From JAVBMV01 sp031552145 (lineage in GTDB: Bacteria > Myxococcota > Myxococcia > Myxococcales > UBA5297), in contig JAVBMV010000009.1 of NCBI GenBank assembly GCA_031552145.1, positions 1 through 60,984 of the forward strand: a DNA stretch of 60,984 nt, read 5' to 3'. The position numbers were made by a program, and so were the translations under genes. The notes below the pieces were generated by a model. That model ran no database searches. It was not told the DNA's origin and saw nothing but the letters and a program-made list of their open reading frames with translations. This document shows positions 1-8,500 of the stretch, piece after piece (position 1 is the first letter of the stretch; every line of letters starts with the position of its first letter).

Positions 1-1
1 T

Positions 2-247
2 GCGTATGGCACGAACGGCCTGCTCGAATCGGTGACGGACCACGCGTCTCGAAGGGTGAGCTTCCAGTACCAGGGGACCGACCTGAAGGCCGTGACCGAT
101 GTGATGGGGTATGTCGAGCAATATGAGTATGACTCCCAGCATCGGATGGTGAGCAAGACGGACAAGCGGGGCTTCAAGACGACGCTGCGGTATGACGGAG
201 AGGGACGATGGGCGGGGATCACCGGGATCGCCGTCGGCGCTCTTTAG
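2..247 (+). CDS. RHS/YD-repeat protein, C-terminal fragment (5' end outside window)
   Basis: The frame is open from the first bases of the window to a TAG at 245-247, so the gene starts upstream. The translation has typical YD/RHS repeat periodicity (for example YEYDSQHRMVSKTD and TTLRYDGEGR), the pattern of the beta-cocoon of RHS/teneurin-like proteins. The last repeat breaks off after YDGEGR into a short unrelated tail (WAGITGIAVGAL) with no RHS core-end motif and no toxin tip, so this looks like a truncated or rearranged 3' end. The next gene converges on it with a 4-base overlap. Family assignment is firm for the repeat; whether the gene is functional is unknown. Confidence 0.7.
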   Translation, partial: AYGTNGLLESVTDHASRRVSFQYQGTDLKAVTDVMGYVEQYEYDSQHRMVSKTDKRGFKTTLRYDGEGRWAGITGIAVGAL

Positions 248-540
248 ACGTTTGCCAATGTTCTAATCGCGGCCTCGATCAACGCGTCTGCTTCTTCTTG
301 GTTTGTAGGATGGAGATGTGCGTCGCCGCCGATTGCCTTGGCTTGCACGAGAGAGGCATAGATATCGTATTTCCATCCGCTGAAGCCGAAGGGCCTCTTG
401 GCATTGAAGCACTCGTGTTCCTGCCATAGAGTCTCAAGCAGCTTGACGAGATACTCGCGGATGGTCTTGGCGCCTGCGTCATTCTCTTGCATCGGCAGCG
501 ACAGCACTTCGCTGGGGTTCATCACTTCCTCCAGGGTCAT
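244..540 (-). CDS. conserved hypothetical protein, 98 aa
   Basis: This is a short soluble protein with no signal peptide. A central block (REYLVKLLETLWQEHECF, then KRPFGFSGWKYDIYASLVQA) resembles a small conserved hypothetical family I remember from bacterial and phage genomes; I cannot assign a function. The ATG at 540 overlaps the stop of the upstream radical SAM gene as ATGA, and AAGGA lies just upstream, suggesting translational coupling. A second ATG at 522 has a better-placed GGAGG. It converges on the broken RHS gene, so an immunity role is conceivable, but nothing in the sequence shows it. Confidence 0.55.
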   Translation of the reverse strand: MTLEEVMNPSEVLSLPMQENDAGAKTIREYLVKLLETLWQEHECFNAKRPFGFSGWKYDIYASLVQAKAIGGDAHLHPTNQEEADALIEAAIRTLANV

Positions 541-2306
541 CGGTTCCTTGAGTGATCAAACGACGAAGGGATTCTACTTCGAGGTTGAGTGCGTAGGGGC
601 GCCGCTTGCCGCGCCCTTTGTGCAGCATCCGTGATCACATCGTTCGATCTGGCAACGCGAATACCCCGCGCGGCAGATTCGTTTTTGGGCAGAAAACAAG
701 CATGATTCGCCTTGAAGGGCGCGCGCAGACCTGAATAGACCGCCTTTACCGCCTCCGACTCCATGAAGCGTCGTGAGAGCCAGCGGCGCGCTTCGACCCT
801 GGGGTGACGCTCGCCGCATCGAAAGTCGTCGTAGAGCGAGAGGTCGGCGTCGCCAGGAAATGGCGTAATCTCGGTGATTCCGAATTCGGCGGGCGTTCGT
901 TGCATGGGACTCCCGCGCGGCAGATTGAGCAACGCGGTGTTGATGTCGCAGAAGGTCTCCCCCCCCAGCTCTTCCACGAACCGCAGCGAGAGCTCCCGAT
1001 CCTCGTCGGTCTCGGTAGGCAGTCCGAACAACAGGTAGATCTGCAGCCGAATCCCCGCCGAATGGAAGTTCCTCGCGATGCGCTGCAGCGTCCGAAGATC
1101 GGTCCCCTTGCGCATGAGCTCCAGCAGTCGGGGAGAGCCACTCTCGACACCGATCTGGACCATGTCGCAGTTGCCGTCGGCAAGGCGGTGCACGAAGGCC
1201 TCGTCGGCGAAGATCCTCTCCGGTCGCACGAAGCCGTGCCATCGCAATGGCAGCCTTCGCTCGGCGATGATGCGCGCCAGGCGATCGATGTGGCGAGGAG
1301 GCAGCGCGGAGTCCGTCAGGTGGAGCATTGCGCCTCTCGGAAAACGGGCCACTACCGACTCGAGCCAGCGCTCCATCGAATCGGTCGAGCAACGAGCGAG
1401 GCCGGGATGCAACGAGTCGGGGCAAAAGGCACAGCGCCGCCAGTAACACCCTCGCGCGAGCGCGACAGGAATCACCGGAATCGGCGACATATAGGCATCC
1501 CATCGCGGCTCATCCAGGTCGGGCGAGAGTGGCTCGATGGGCGCGAGCGCCTCCGGCGCGACTCCCGCGAGTCTTCGAAGATCGTCGTCGGTTCCGGAAA
1601 GGACGTCGTCGAATAGCTCGAACGCGCCTCCCGATAGCTCCCCGGCCACCGAACTCCAGCAGGAGACGAGAGGCCCGCCCAGTACACGTCTGAGCTTGGG
1701 AAGGCGCTCCCGAAGCAGCATCGCCAGCCGGCAAGCGGGGATCGCCTGGCTCTGAAACGTGAGGGAGATTGCCACGCAAGTCGCCCCCGCTCGCTCGATG
1801 TCGGGGATCAGTTTGTCTATAAAGTACTGGTCGAATGGGGTCGCCAAGCGCGCGAAGTGAAGCAGGCCATGTCGACTCTCTTGGCGAGGCCCATTGGCAA
1901 CCAAATCCGCGATCCGGACCTCGAAGTCGGGGAAGGGCGATGAGACGAGCGCGAGCGCTCCTTCGAGATGGGCAATCGCCGAGCTGTACCTCAGGCGGCT
2001 GTCGTAGGTTTTGGCGGTTCGTAGAGGAGGAGGCTCGGCGGTCACGCTTCGGATGTGCCGCCGAAATGCCGCTGCCTTCTCGCGTGAGACTCCGGCAGGA
2101 ACGAGGGCCTCGAGCCGCTCCTTCTCCAGGACGTGCTCGTACCATCCGATCGACGCATCGAGCGCGCGGGCCACGCCCCCCATGCTCCGCACCCTCTTGG
2201 CGGCGGCGAACGCGGAGAGGTTCGGCTCGGAAGGCTTCGTGACTGGAGGTGCGACGAAGAGGATGGAGCGGGGTTCGCTTAGCATCTGAGCTGCCATAGA
2301 CCACAT
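537..2306 (-). CDS. B12-binding-type radical SAM protein
   Basis: Predicted radical SAM enzyme of the cobalamin-binding class, resembling the RiPP-maturation/B12-binding group. Residues about 170-240 form a Rossmann-like region (CVAISLTFQSQAIPACRLA followed by VLGGPLVS) typical of the B12-binding domain of this class, although no DxHxxG base-off motif is seen. The Fe-S motif is GCYWRRCAFC, with Cys 287, 292 and 295, giving CX4CX2C rather than the canonical CX3CX2C. GVESGS and LLFGLPTET match SAM-binding and barrel motifs. ATG at 2306 is first, but ATG at 2297 has GGAAAG nine bases upstream and may be the true start. The last ~25 residues are encoded by a GC-rich hairpin repeat (591-616), so the native C-terminus may be shorter. 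The substrate is unknown. Confidence 0.8.
   Translation of the reverse strand: MWSMAAQMLSEPRSILFVAPPVTKPSEPNLSAFAAAKRVRSMGGVARALDASIGWYEHVLEKERLEALVPAGVSREKAAAFRRHIRSVTAEPPPLRTAKTYDSRLRYSSAIAHLEGALALVSSPFPDFEVRIADLVANGPRQESRHGLLHFARLATPFDQYFIDKLIPDIERAGATCVAISLTFQSQAIPACRLAMLLRERLPKLRRVLGGPLVSCWSSVAGELSGGAFELFDDVLSGTDDDLRRLAGVAPEALAPIEPLSPDLDEPRWDAYMSPIPVIPVALARGCYWRRCAFCPDSLHPGLARCSTDSMERWLESVVARFPRGAMLHLTDSALPPRHIDRLARIIAERRLPLRWHGFVRPERIFADEAFVHRLADGNCDMVQIGVESGSPRLLELMRKGTDLRTLQRIARNFHSAGIRLQIYLLFGLPTETDEDRELSLRFVEELGGETFCDINTALLNLPRGSPMQRTPAEFGITEITPFPGDADLSLYDDFRCGERHPRVEARRWLSRRFMESEAVKAVYSGLRAPFKANHACFLPKNESAARGIRVARSNDVITDAAQRARQAAPLRTQPRSRIPSSFDHSRNR
591..616. repeat. GC-rich hairpin repeat (REP-like)
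   Basis: GTAGGGGCGCC at 593-603 and GCGCCC at 611-616 form a hairpin (GGGCGC stem, 597-602 with 611-616). The same lead-in, GTAGGGGCG, occurs at 60656 in noncoding DNA with a similar hairpin. Here it lies inside the 3' end of the radical SAM frame. Confidence 0.4.
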
Positions 2307-2370
2307 CTTTCCATTTGGGCGGGCGGCCAGTCACCGTCTGGGGCATGTGAAGGCGGTCGCCGAAGGAACG

Positions 2371-2400
2371 TTGACACGCCGCGGCCTCGCTTCGTGTATC
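2371..2400 (+). promoter_or_regulatory. candidate sigma70-type promoter of the helicase, leaderless
   Basis: TTGACA at 2371-2376 and TGTATC at 2395-2400 are separated by 18 bases. A start site about seven bases on would fall at 2407-2410, directly before the ATG at 2411, and no Shine-Dalgarno is visible before that ATG. A leaderless transcript is inferred. Confidence 0.45.
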
Positions 2401-2410
2401 ACTACCGCCC

Positions 2411-5329
2411 ATGGCCACGCCGCCTCACCTGGGTCGGAAGCACGCCTGCTTTCGCTGCAAGACGGTCTTCTACGATCTGAACCGTTCGCCCGTGGTCTGT
2501 CCAAAGTGCGGCGCCACCCCTGGAATGCAGGACCTGTCGGCCCCCGCGCCCATCGAGTCGACATCCTTCGACCGCGCGCATGCCGCGAGCGTCCTCGCCT
2601 TCTGGCGCAGCTGCGAGTACTTCTCCGTCGGGCGGGTCGAGCCGCTCTCGGAAGAGCCCCGTAACCTCGTCCTCGCCTGGGGGCCGACGCTCCTCCCCCC
2701 ATGGTCGCCCGAGCACCCCTGTCACGCGATGATGCCCGCGCTCGCCCCGGCCCAAGCGCGGCTCTACGTCGTGTCGTGTGGGCTCTTCGACTCGGGCCGA
2801 GTCAAAGCGGCCGTCCTCGACGCGCTCCGCGGCGAGCCGACCGACGACGAAGCTGGCGGGTACCCATCCGCCGTCCTCTCCTTCCTCGTCACCGAGGAGG
2901 GACACGCTCTGCGCGAGTCGCTCGTTATCGCGACAGCCCCCTGGGCGCTCGGTCGGACTTTCCATCCCGGCCCCTCCAGTGTCGAATGGCTGGCGGGATT
3001 CGATGCCGCCTTTGGCCGGGCCGCCGATCATTGGTGGGAGGCGGTCGCGCCCATCGAGGTCGCCGCCGCGCCCCACACTGGCGATCCCGAAACGCCCGGC
3101 GATCTCGAGCTCCTCGACGCGCTCTCCGCCCTCGATGCCTTCAGCGACGCGCGCCGCCTCGCGCCGCTCGATTGGGCTCAGGCTCAGCGCGGACTCGACG
3201 CCGTATGTGCCCAGATGCGCTTCCCCGAGAGGCTCGAGATCGAGCCCGTCGCGCGCGTCCGCCCCATTGCCATCTCGCGCAAGAATCCCGACCGCCGCGA
3301 GATCGAGATCGATCTGCTCAATAGCTTCTTCATCGGGCCCCTCGCCAACACCGAGGCGCTGCTCGAGGCGCGCGGGGAGGGGGCCGCGCTGCGCCAGTAC
3401 CTGCTCGCGCCGGAACGGATCGATCGCGCCGCTCGGCTCGATCTGAGGCAGGAGGGCGAAACCCGCCGACGGCTTCAGCGCGCGCACCCGCTGGGTCGGT
3501 GGCCTTCGCCCAGCGGGCAGCGGCTCGATCCGAGTCAGCAGCTCGCGGTCAACGCGCTCTTCGACACGCTCCAGACGACCGAGGGGCTCTTCGCGATCAA
3601 CGGCCCGCCCGGTACGGGCAAGACGACGCTTCTGCGCGATGTCATCGCCGCGGTCGTCACCTTGCGCGCGCGCGAGCTCGCTTCGCTGAGATCGCCGGAA
3701 GAGGCCTTCCAAGCGGGCCCACGTCGCTGGAAGCAGCGCTTCGAAGAGTTCGGGATCGTCGTGGCCTCCAGCAACAACGCGGCGCTGGAGAACATCACCC
3801 GAGAGATCCCCGGCCTCGACGCGATCGACCCCTCCCTGCATGCGACGATCGACTACTTCAAGCCCTACGCGGAGCGGCTGCAGCGTGATTACCTGCTCAA
3901 TCTGACGCAGACCCAGCGCACGCCCGTCGCGCCGCGCGCCTGGGGCCTTGTGGCGGCGACGCTGGGGAGATCCTACAACCGCAGGCAGTTTGTCGACGGG
4001 CTATGGTGGAAGGCCCGCGCCGCGCATGCGCCGATGCCCTCGCCCGGTTCACCACTTTCGCTATCGGCTGACGAGGGACTTCGCCGCCAGATGGAGCTCT
4101 GGAGCCGTGCCCCCGCTTATTCAGCGGCGGAGTGGAGAGAAGCCACGGCGCGCTTCAAAGAGGCGATGGCACGCGAGAGTGCCTCGCGCCAAGCCGAGCA
4201 GGAGAATCCAGACAGTTGGGACGACGCGCGCGCCGCGCTCTTCGTGGAGGCGCTCTCGCTCCATCGGGTCTTCATCGAGGCCGCCGCGGGCGAGCTCTTT
4301 CCGATGCTCGGTCTCGCGATGGAGATCCTCAAGGGGGGCGCTTCCAGCGCGACGCAGGAGGCCATCCGAGACGCGTGGACCGCGCTCTTCATCCTCGTCC
4401 CGGCCATCTCGACCACCTTCGCCTCCTTCGGTGCCATGTTCGCGCGCCTCGGCGGCGCGCGGATCGGATGGCTGCTGATCGACGAGGCGGGGCAGGCCTC
4501 GCCGCAGAGCGCCGCGGGCGCCATCGCGAGCGCCAAGCGCGTCGTCATCATGGGCGATCCACAGCAACTTGAGCCAGTGGTCGCGACGCCGCCAATCCTG
4601 CTCGACGCCCTGCGCGCGCACCACCACCTCCCCGATGGCTGGACTCCCGGAGTCGAATCGGCCCAGACCTTGGGCGATCGGGTCGCGCGCCACGGGACCG
4701 ACATCCCCCTCTCCCACGGGCGCGGCGCGCTCTGGGTGGGCGCGCCGCTCTTGATCCATCGCCGGTGCGACGAGCCGATGTTCGGCCTGGCCAACGAGAT
4801 CGCCTATGGCGGATTGATGCGCCGGGGGACGCTCGAACGGCCACCGCTGGCGCTGCCCGCGAGCGGCTGGATCGACATCGACGGCGATGCCTCCTCCGGG
4901 CACTGGATCCCCAAGCAAGGAGAGGCCCTGACCACGCTGCTGCGGGGGCTGCTCTTGGCGGGCGTGGATAAGGACGAACTCTTTTTGATCAGCCCCTTCC
5001 GGACCGTCGCCGCCGAGCTGCGCAGGCGCGCTCAGGCCGTCGGCTTCCGGTACGCGGGGACGATTCACACAGTGCAGGGCAAAGAGGCGGAGATCGTCGT
5101 GCTGGTGCTGGGCGGCGATCGGACCAAGCCCCGCGCCCGGAGCTTCGCCACAAGGCGCCCCAATCTTCTCAACGTCGCGGTCACCCGCGCCAAGCGCCGC
5201 CTCTACGTCGTGGGCGACCGCGCGTTCTGGGGAAGCGAGCACTACTTCCGCGAGCTGGCCGAAGCGTTGCCGCCCTTGGCGCTGAAGGAGTTCGAAGTGC
5301 CGAGACGGTTGGTGTTGCAGCGGGATTGA
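2411..5329 (+). CDS. superfamily 1 DNA/RNA helicase (Upf1/Dna2-like) with N-terminal FYDLN-like zinc ribbon
   Basis: A 972-residue ATP-dependent helicase of the AAA_11/AAA_12 (SF1B) type. Walker A is GPPGTGKTT near residue 398; Walker B is LLIDEAGQASP near 688; motif III is GDPQQLEP near 714; motif V is TVQGKEAEIV near 886; motif VI is NVAVTRAKRRLYVVGD near 921. The first 35 residues form a four-Cys zinc ribbon (C13, C16, C30, C33) enclosing FYDLNRSPVVCPKCG, which matches the small FYDLN_acid family that normally stands alone. About 350 residues lie between ribbon and motor and carry no motif I know. The likely role is unwinding nucleic acid in repair, RNA metabolism or defence; the sequence does not decide. 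It is transcribed divergently from the radical SAM gene. Confidence 0.85.
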   Translation: MATPPHLGRKHACFRCKTVFYDLNRSPVVCPKCGATPGMQDLSAPAPIESTSFDRAHAASVLAFWRSCEYFSVGRVEPLSEEPRNLVLAWGPTLLPPWSPEHPCHAMMPALAPAQARLYVVSCGLFDSGRVKAAVLDALRGEPTDDEAGGYPSAVLSFLVTEEGHALRESLVIATAPWALGRTFHPGPSSVEWLAGFDAAFGRAADHWWEAVAPIEVAAAPHTGDPETPGDLELLDALSALDAFSDARRLAPLDWAQAQRGLDAVCAQMRFPERLEIEPVARVRPIAISRKNPDRREIEIDLLNSFFIGPLANTEALLEARGEGAALRQYLLAPERIDRAARLDLRQEGETRRRLQRAHPLGRWPSPSGQRLDPSQQLAVNALFDTLQTTEGLFAINGPPGTGKTTLLRDVIAAVVTLRARELASLRSPEEAFQAGPRRWKQRFEEFGIVVASSNNAALENITREIPGLDAIDPSLHATIDYFKPYAERLQRDYLLNLTQTQRTPVAPRAWGLVAATLGRSYNRRQFVDGLWWKARAAHAPMPSPGSPLSLSADEGLRRQMELWSRAPAYSAAEWREATARFKEAMARESASRQAEQENPDSWDDARAALFVEALSLHRVFIEAAAGELFPMLGLAMEILKGGASSATQEAIRDAWTALFILVPAISTTFASFGAMFARLGGARIGWLLIDEAGQASPQSAAGAIASAKRVVIMGDPQQLEPVVATPPILLDALRAHHHLPDGWTPGVESAQTLGDRVARHGTDIPLSHGRGALWVGAPLLIHRRCDEPMFGLANEIAYGGLMRRGTLERPPLALPASGWIDIDGDASSGHWIPKQGEALTTLLRGLLLAGVDKDELFLISPFRTVAAELRRRAQAVGFRYAGTIHTVQGKEAEIVVLVLGGDRTKPRARSFATRRPNLLNVAVTRAKRRLYVVGDRAFWGSEHYFRELAEALPPLALKEFEVPRRLVLQRD

Positions 5330-5466
5330 GAATCTGTTGGGTGGCTGCTTGCCGCGCCCCACCAGCTACAAAAACCATTTGCCCGCTGCGAAAACGCATT
5401 GAAAACGCGTGTTCGGGCAAAAAAGGCATTTGTTTTGGCGTTCGCTCCCCTGCTTCCCCTCTCCCA

Positions 5467-5488
5467 TCTCATCCAAACGGATGAAGAC
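5467..5488 (+). promoter_or_regulatory. inverted-repeat operator, copy 1
   Basis: TCATCC (5469-5474), AAAC, GGATGA (5479-5484), then AGAC. It lies 58 bases upstream of the ATG of the giant lipoprotein at 5547. Identical arms and the same AGAC extension occur at 20286-20307 (minus orientation) and 21374-21393. The size and symmetry fit a dimeric HTH regulator such as the LuxR-type protein encoded at 20340-21233; that link is inferred. Confidence 0.7.
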
Positions 5489-5546
5489 ACCCCCCGCCGC
5501 TCTTGTCAGGCTCCGAACGGATCGAGTGCATCCTCGGAGGCCTTAG

Positions 5547-8500
5547 ATGGACATGGAACAGGCGGTTGGGTCGGGCAATGGAGCGAGGTCGAGCGGCCTC
5601 GCCGTTCTGCTTCTCGGAGCCGCGCTGGCGCTCCTCCTCGGCGGCTGCACCGACAGCGGCGTTCGCATCTACAAGGAGCCGCCCAAGATCGATTCCTTCA
5701 CCGCGACGCGGACGCCTATCTCGGCGGGGACCAAGAGCGCGCTCATCGCCACCTTCACGGGGCTCTCGGCGCGGGTGGAGCCGGGGGTGGGAGAGGTGCA
5801 GAGCGGCCAGCTGGTGGAGGTGAGCCCCGCCGAGAGCACGCGCTATCTGCTCACCGTGACCGGAGAGAATGGGGACGAGCTCACCGCCGAGGCGACGGTC
5901 GAGGTGGTCGCTCCGCCCGGCGCGCCGGCCATTCAGCTCCCCACCCATGTGACCGCCAATCGGCCGGGATATGAGGCGACCGCCACGGAGGTCGCGGGTT
6001 GCCGCTACGCCTGGTCGATAGAGGGCGGAGCGCTCGACAGCGCCGCCGACGGAATGCAGGTGCGCTTCACGCCGGGCGCCTCCGGCGTGGTGCGGCTCAA
6101 CGTCTCGGTCATCGATGGACTCGAGGCGAGCGCCAGCGCCACGGCGACGGCGGCCATCGTCGCCGCGCCGGTTGCGCCGATCATCCCGCTGCCCAGCTAT
6201 GTGGAGAGCGGGAAGAGCTACCTGGCCTCCGTCGAGCAGGCGGTGGAGGGGAGCAGCTACCGGTGGGTGCTCTCGGGCGCGAGCCCCGAGAGCGGCGCGG
6301 GGGCGGCGCTCTCCTTCACCGTCACGGGCGCTCCCGGCGAGGTGCTCACGGTGCGCGGCTTTGAGACGAACAGGGCCGGGACGGAGGGAGCGGAGGGCAT
6401 CGCTACGAGCACCATCATCGCGCAGCAGAGCCTGCCCATCGTCGCGCTGCCCGAGTTTGTCACGCAGGGAATCGAGGCGCTCGCCAGCGTCTCCAATCCC
6501 GCGAGCTCCAGCCTCTACCGCTGGGCGATCACGGGTGGAGTGCTCGAAAAGGACGAGGGGGTCGAGGCGCGGTTCACTCCGACGGCTCAGATCGGAGAGC
6601 GGGTGAGCCTCTCCGTGGTCGAGACGAACGTGGCGGGGAGTGAAGGGCAGGCGGGGAGCGCGAGCAGCCTGGTGGTGGCCCCTCCCACGAAGCCGCTCCT
6701 CGACGCTCCGGCGCTGACGACACAGGGCGGCGTCTACAATGCCAGCGTGATTGGCCCCGTGGAGGGGAGCAGCTACGAATGGACTATCGTGGGGGGCCAA
6801 CTCGATCAGACGAGCGGAGCGACCGTCACCTTTGCCGTGACGGGCGCTCCGGGCGGCGCGCTCGAGCTGACGTGTGTGGAGATCAACCGCGCGGGAGCGC
6901 GCGGGCCGGCGGGGAGCGCGTCGATCGGGATCGCGGCGGCGCCAGGGGCACCGACTCTGAGCGCGCCCTCACTCGTCACCGCCGGCGAGGACAACACGGC
7001 GAGCGTGGTCGGCCCCGACCTGAACGCCACCTACTCCTGGAGCATCGTTGGAGGGCAAATCGTCGCGGAGCAGGGCAGCAGCGTCACCTTCCGCTCCTCG
7101 GGCGCCGCGGGCAGCCCGGTGCTGCTCTTCTGCGCCGCGACCAACCTGGCGGGGACGACGAGCAGCCCCGGCGCGAGCACCTCCACGGTGGTGGAGCCTC
7201 CCAAGCGCCCGCTCATCACGGTGCCACAGCATGTGACGAGAGAGGGCTACGTCAGCGCCACGGTGCAGAACCTGGTGGGGACGAGCAGCTACACCTGGAC
7301 GGTCTTCGGCGCCGAGGCGAATGCGCTGACGGGCCCCACCATCACCTTCCGCGCCACTGGCCCGGTGGGCGGCACGGTCACGCTCTCCTGCATCGAGACC
7401 AACAGCGCGGCGAGCGTCGGAGAGGTGGGGACGGCCGCCAGCATCATCGTCGACGGCACCCTCGCCCCCATCATCGACGTGCCACAGTTCGTCACCGAGG
7501 GGCTGGTGGCCAGCGCCGAGATCGCCAACGCCAACCATTCGAGCAGCTATACCTGGACCATCCAGGGGGGCACCTTCGAGGGCGCGGCGACCGGCACGCG
7601 GATCGAGTTCCGCCCCACGGAGCTCGCGGGCGGCGTGGTCTCGCTCGGCTGCGTCGAGACGAACCAGGCGCAGGTGCAGGGGCTGCAGGGCACGGCGCTC
7701 AGCCTCGTGGTGGAGCCGCCCGCGGTTCCGGTGATCGAAGCTCCAAGCTTCACGGTGGCGGAGGGCAACTACAGCCTCACGGTGGCGAACTTGGTGGCCG
7801 CCAGCCGCTATCGCTGGACCATCCTGGGCGCGACGCCCGAGCGCGCGGAGGGGGCGAGCGTCACCATCATGCCCACGGCGCCGGCGGGTGTGCAGATCAG
7901 CGTCCGCTGTGTGGAGATCAACCAGGCGGGGACGGAGGGTGACGAGGGGAGCAAGCAGATCCCGATCGTTGGTGCGTCAAAGATTCCGCTGCTCGATCTG
8001 CCCCAGTATGTCACGCGCGGCGAGGTGGTGACGGTGGCGGTGCAGGCGCCGGTGCCTACCAGCACCTATCACTGGAGCATCTCGGGTGGGCTGCTCCACG
8101 AGAGCGAAGGGCGGAGCGTCACCTTCACCCCCGACCTCCCGGCGGGGAGCCAGGTGGAGCTCTCCTGCATCGAGCGGAGCATGGCGGGAGAGGACGGCGA
8201 GCCGGGCTACGCCTCCGGCATGGTGGTGCCGCCGCCTTCGGCGCCGATGGTGGTGGCGCCGGAGTACATCTCCACCACGCGCGCCTTCAGCGCCGCCGTG
8301 CAGAACCCCGTGGGGACCTCCAAGTATGCCAGCACCTATACCTGGACGGTGGAGGGGGCCATCCCCGCCAAGGCCTGGGGGCCCAGCTTCACCTTCACCG
8401 CGAGCGGCGCGCACCAGAGCCAGGTGCTCCTCTCCTGCACCGAGACCAACCGCGCGGGGAGCACCGGGCCCGCAACGCAGGTCACGGCGACCATCATCGC

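Noticed and set aside
244..540. RHS immunity gene
   Set aside because: It lies next to an RHS end, but it converges on it and is coupled to the radical SAM gene; no immunity family is recognised.
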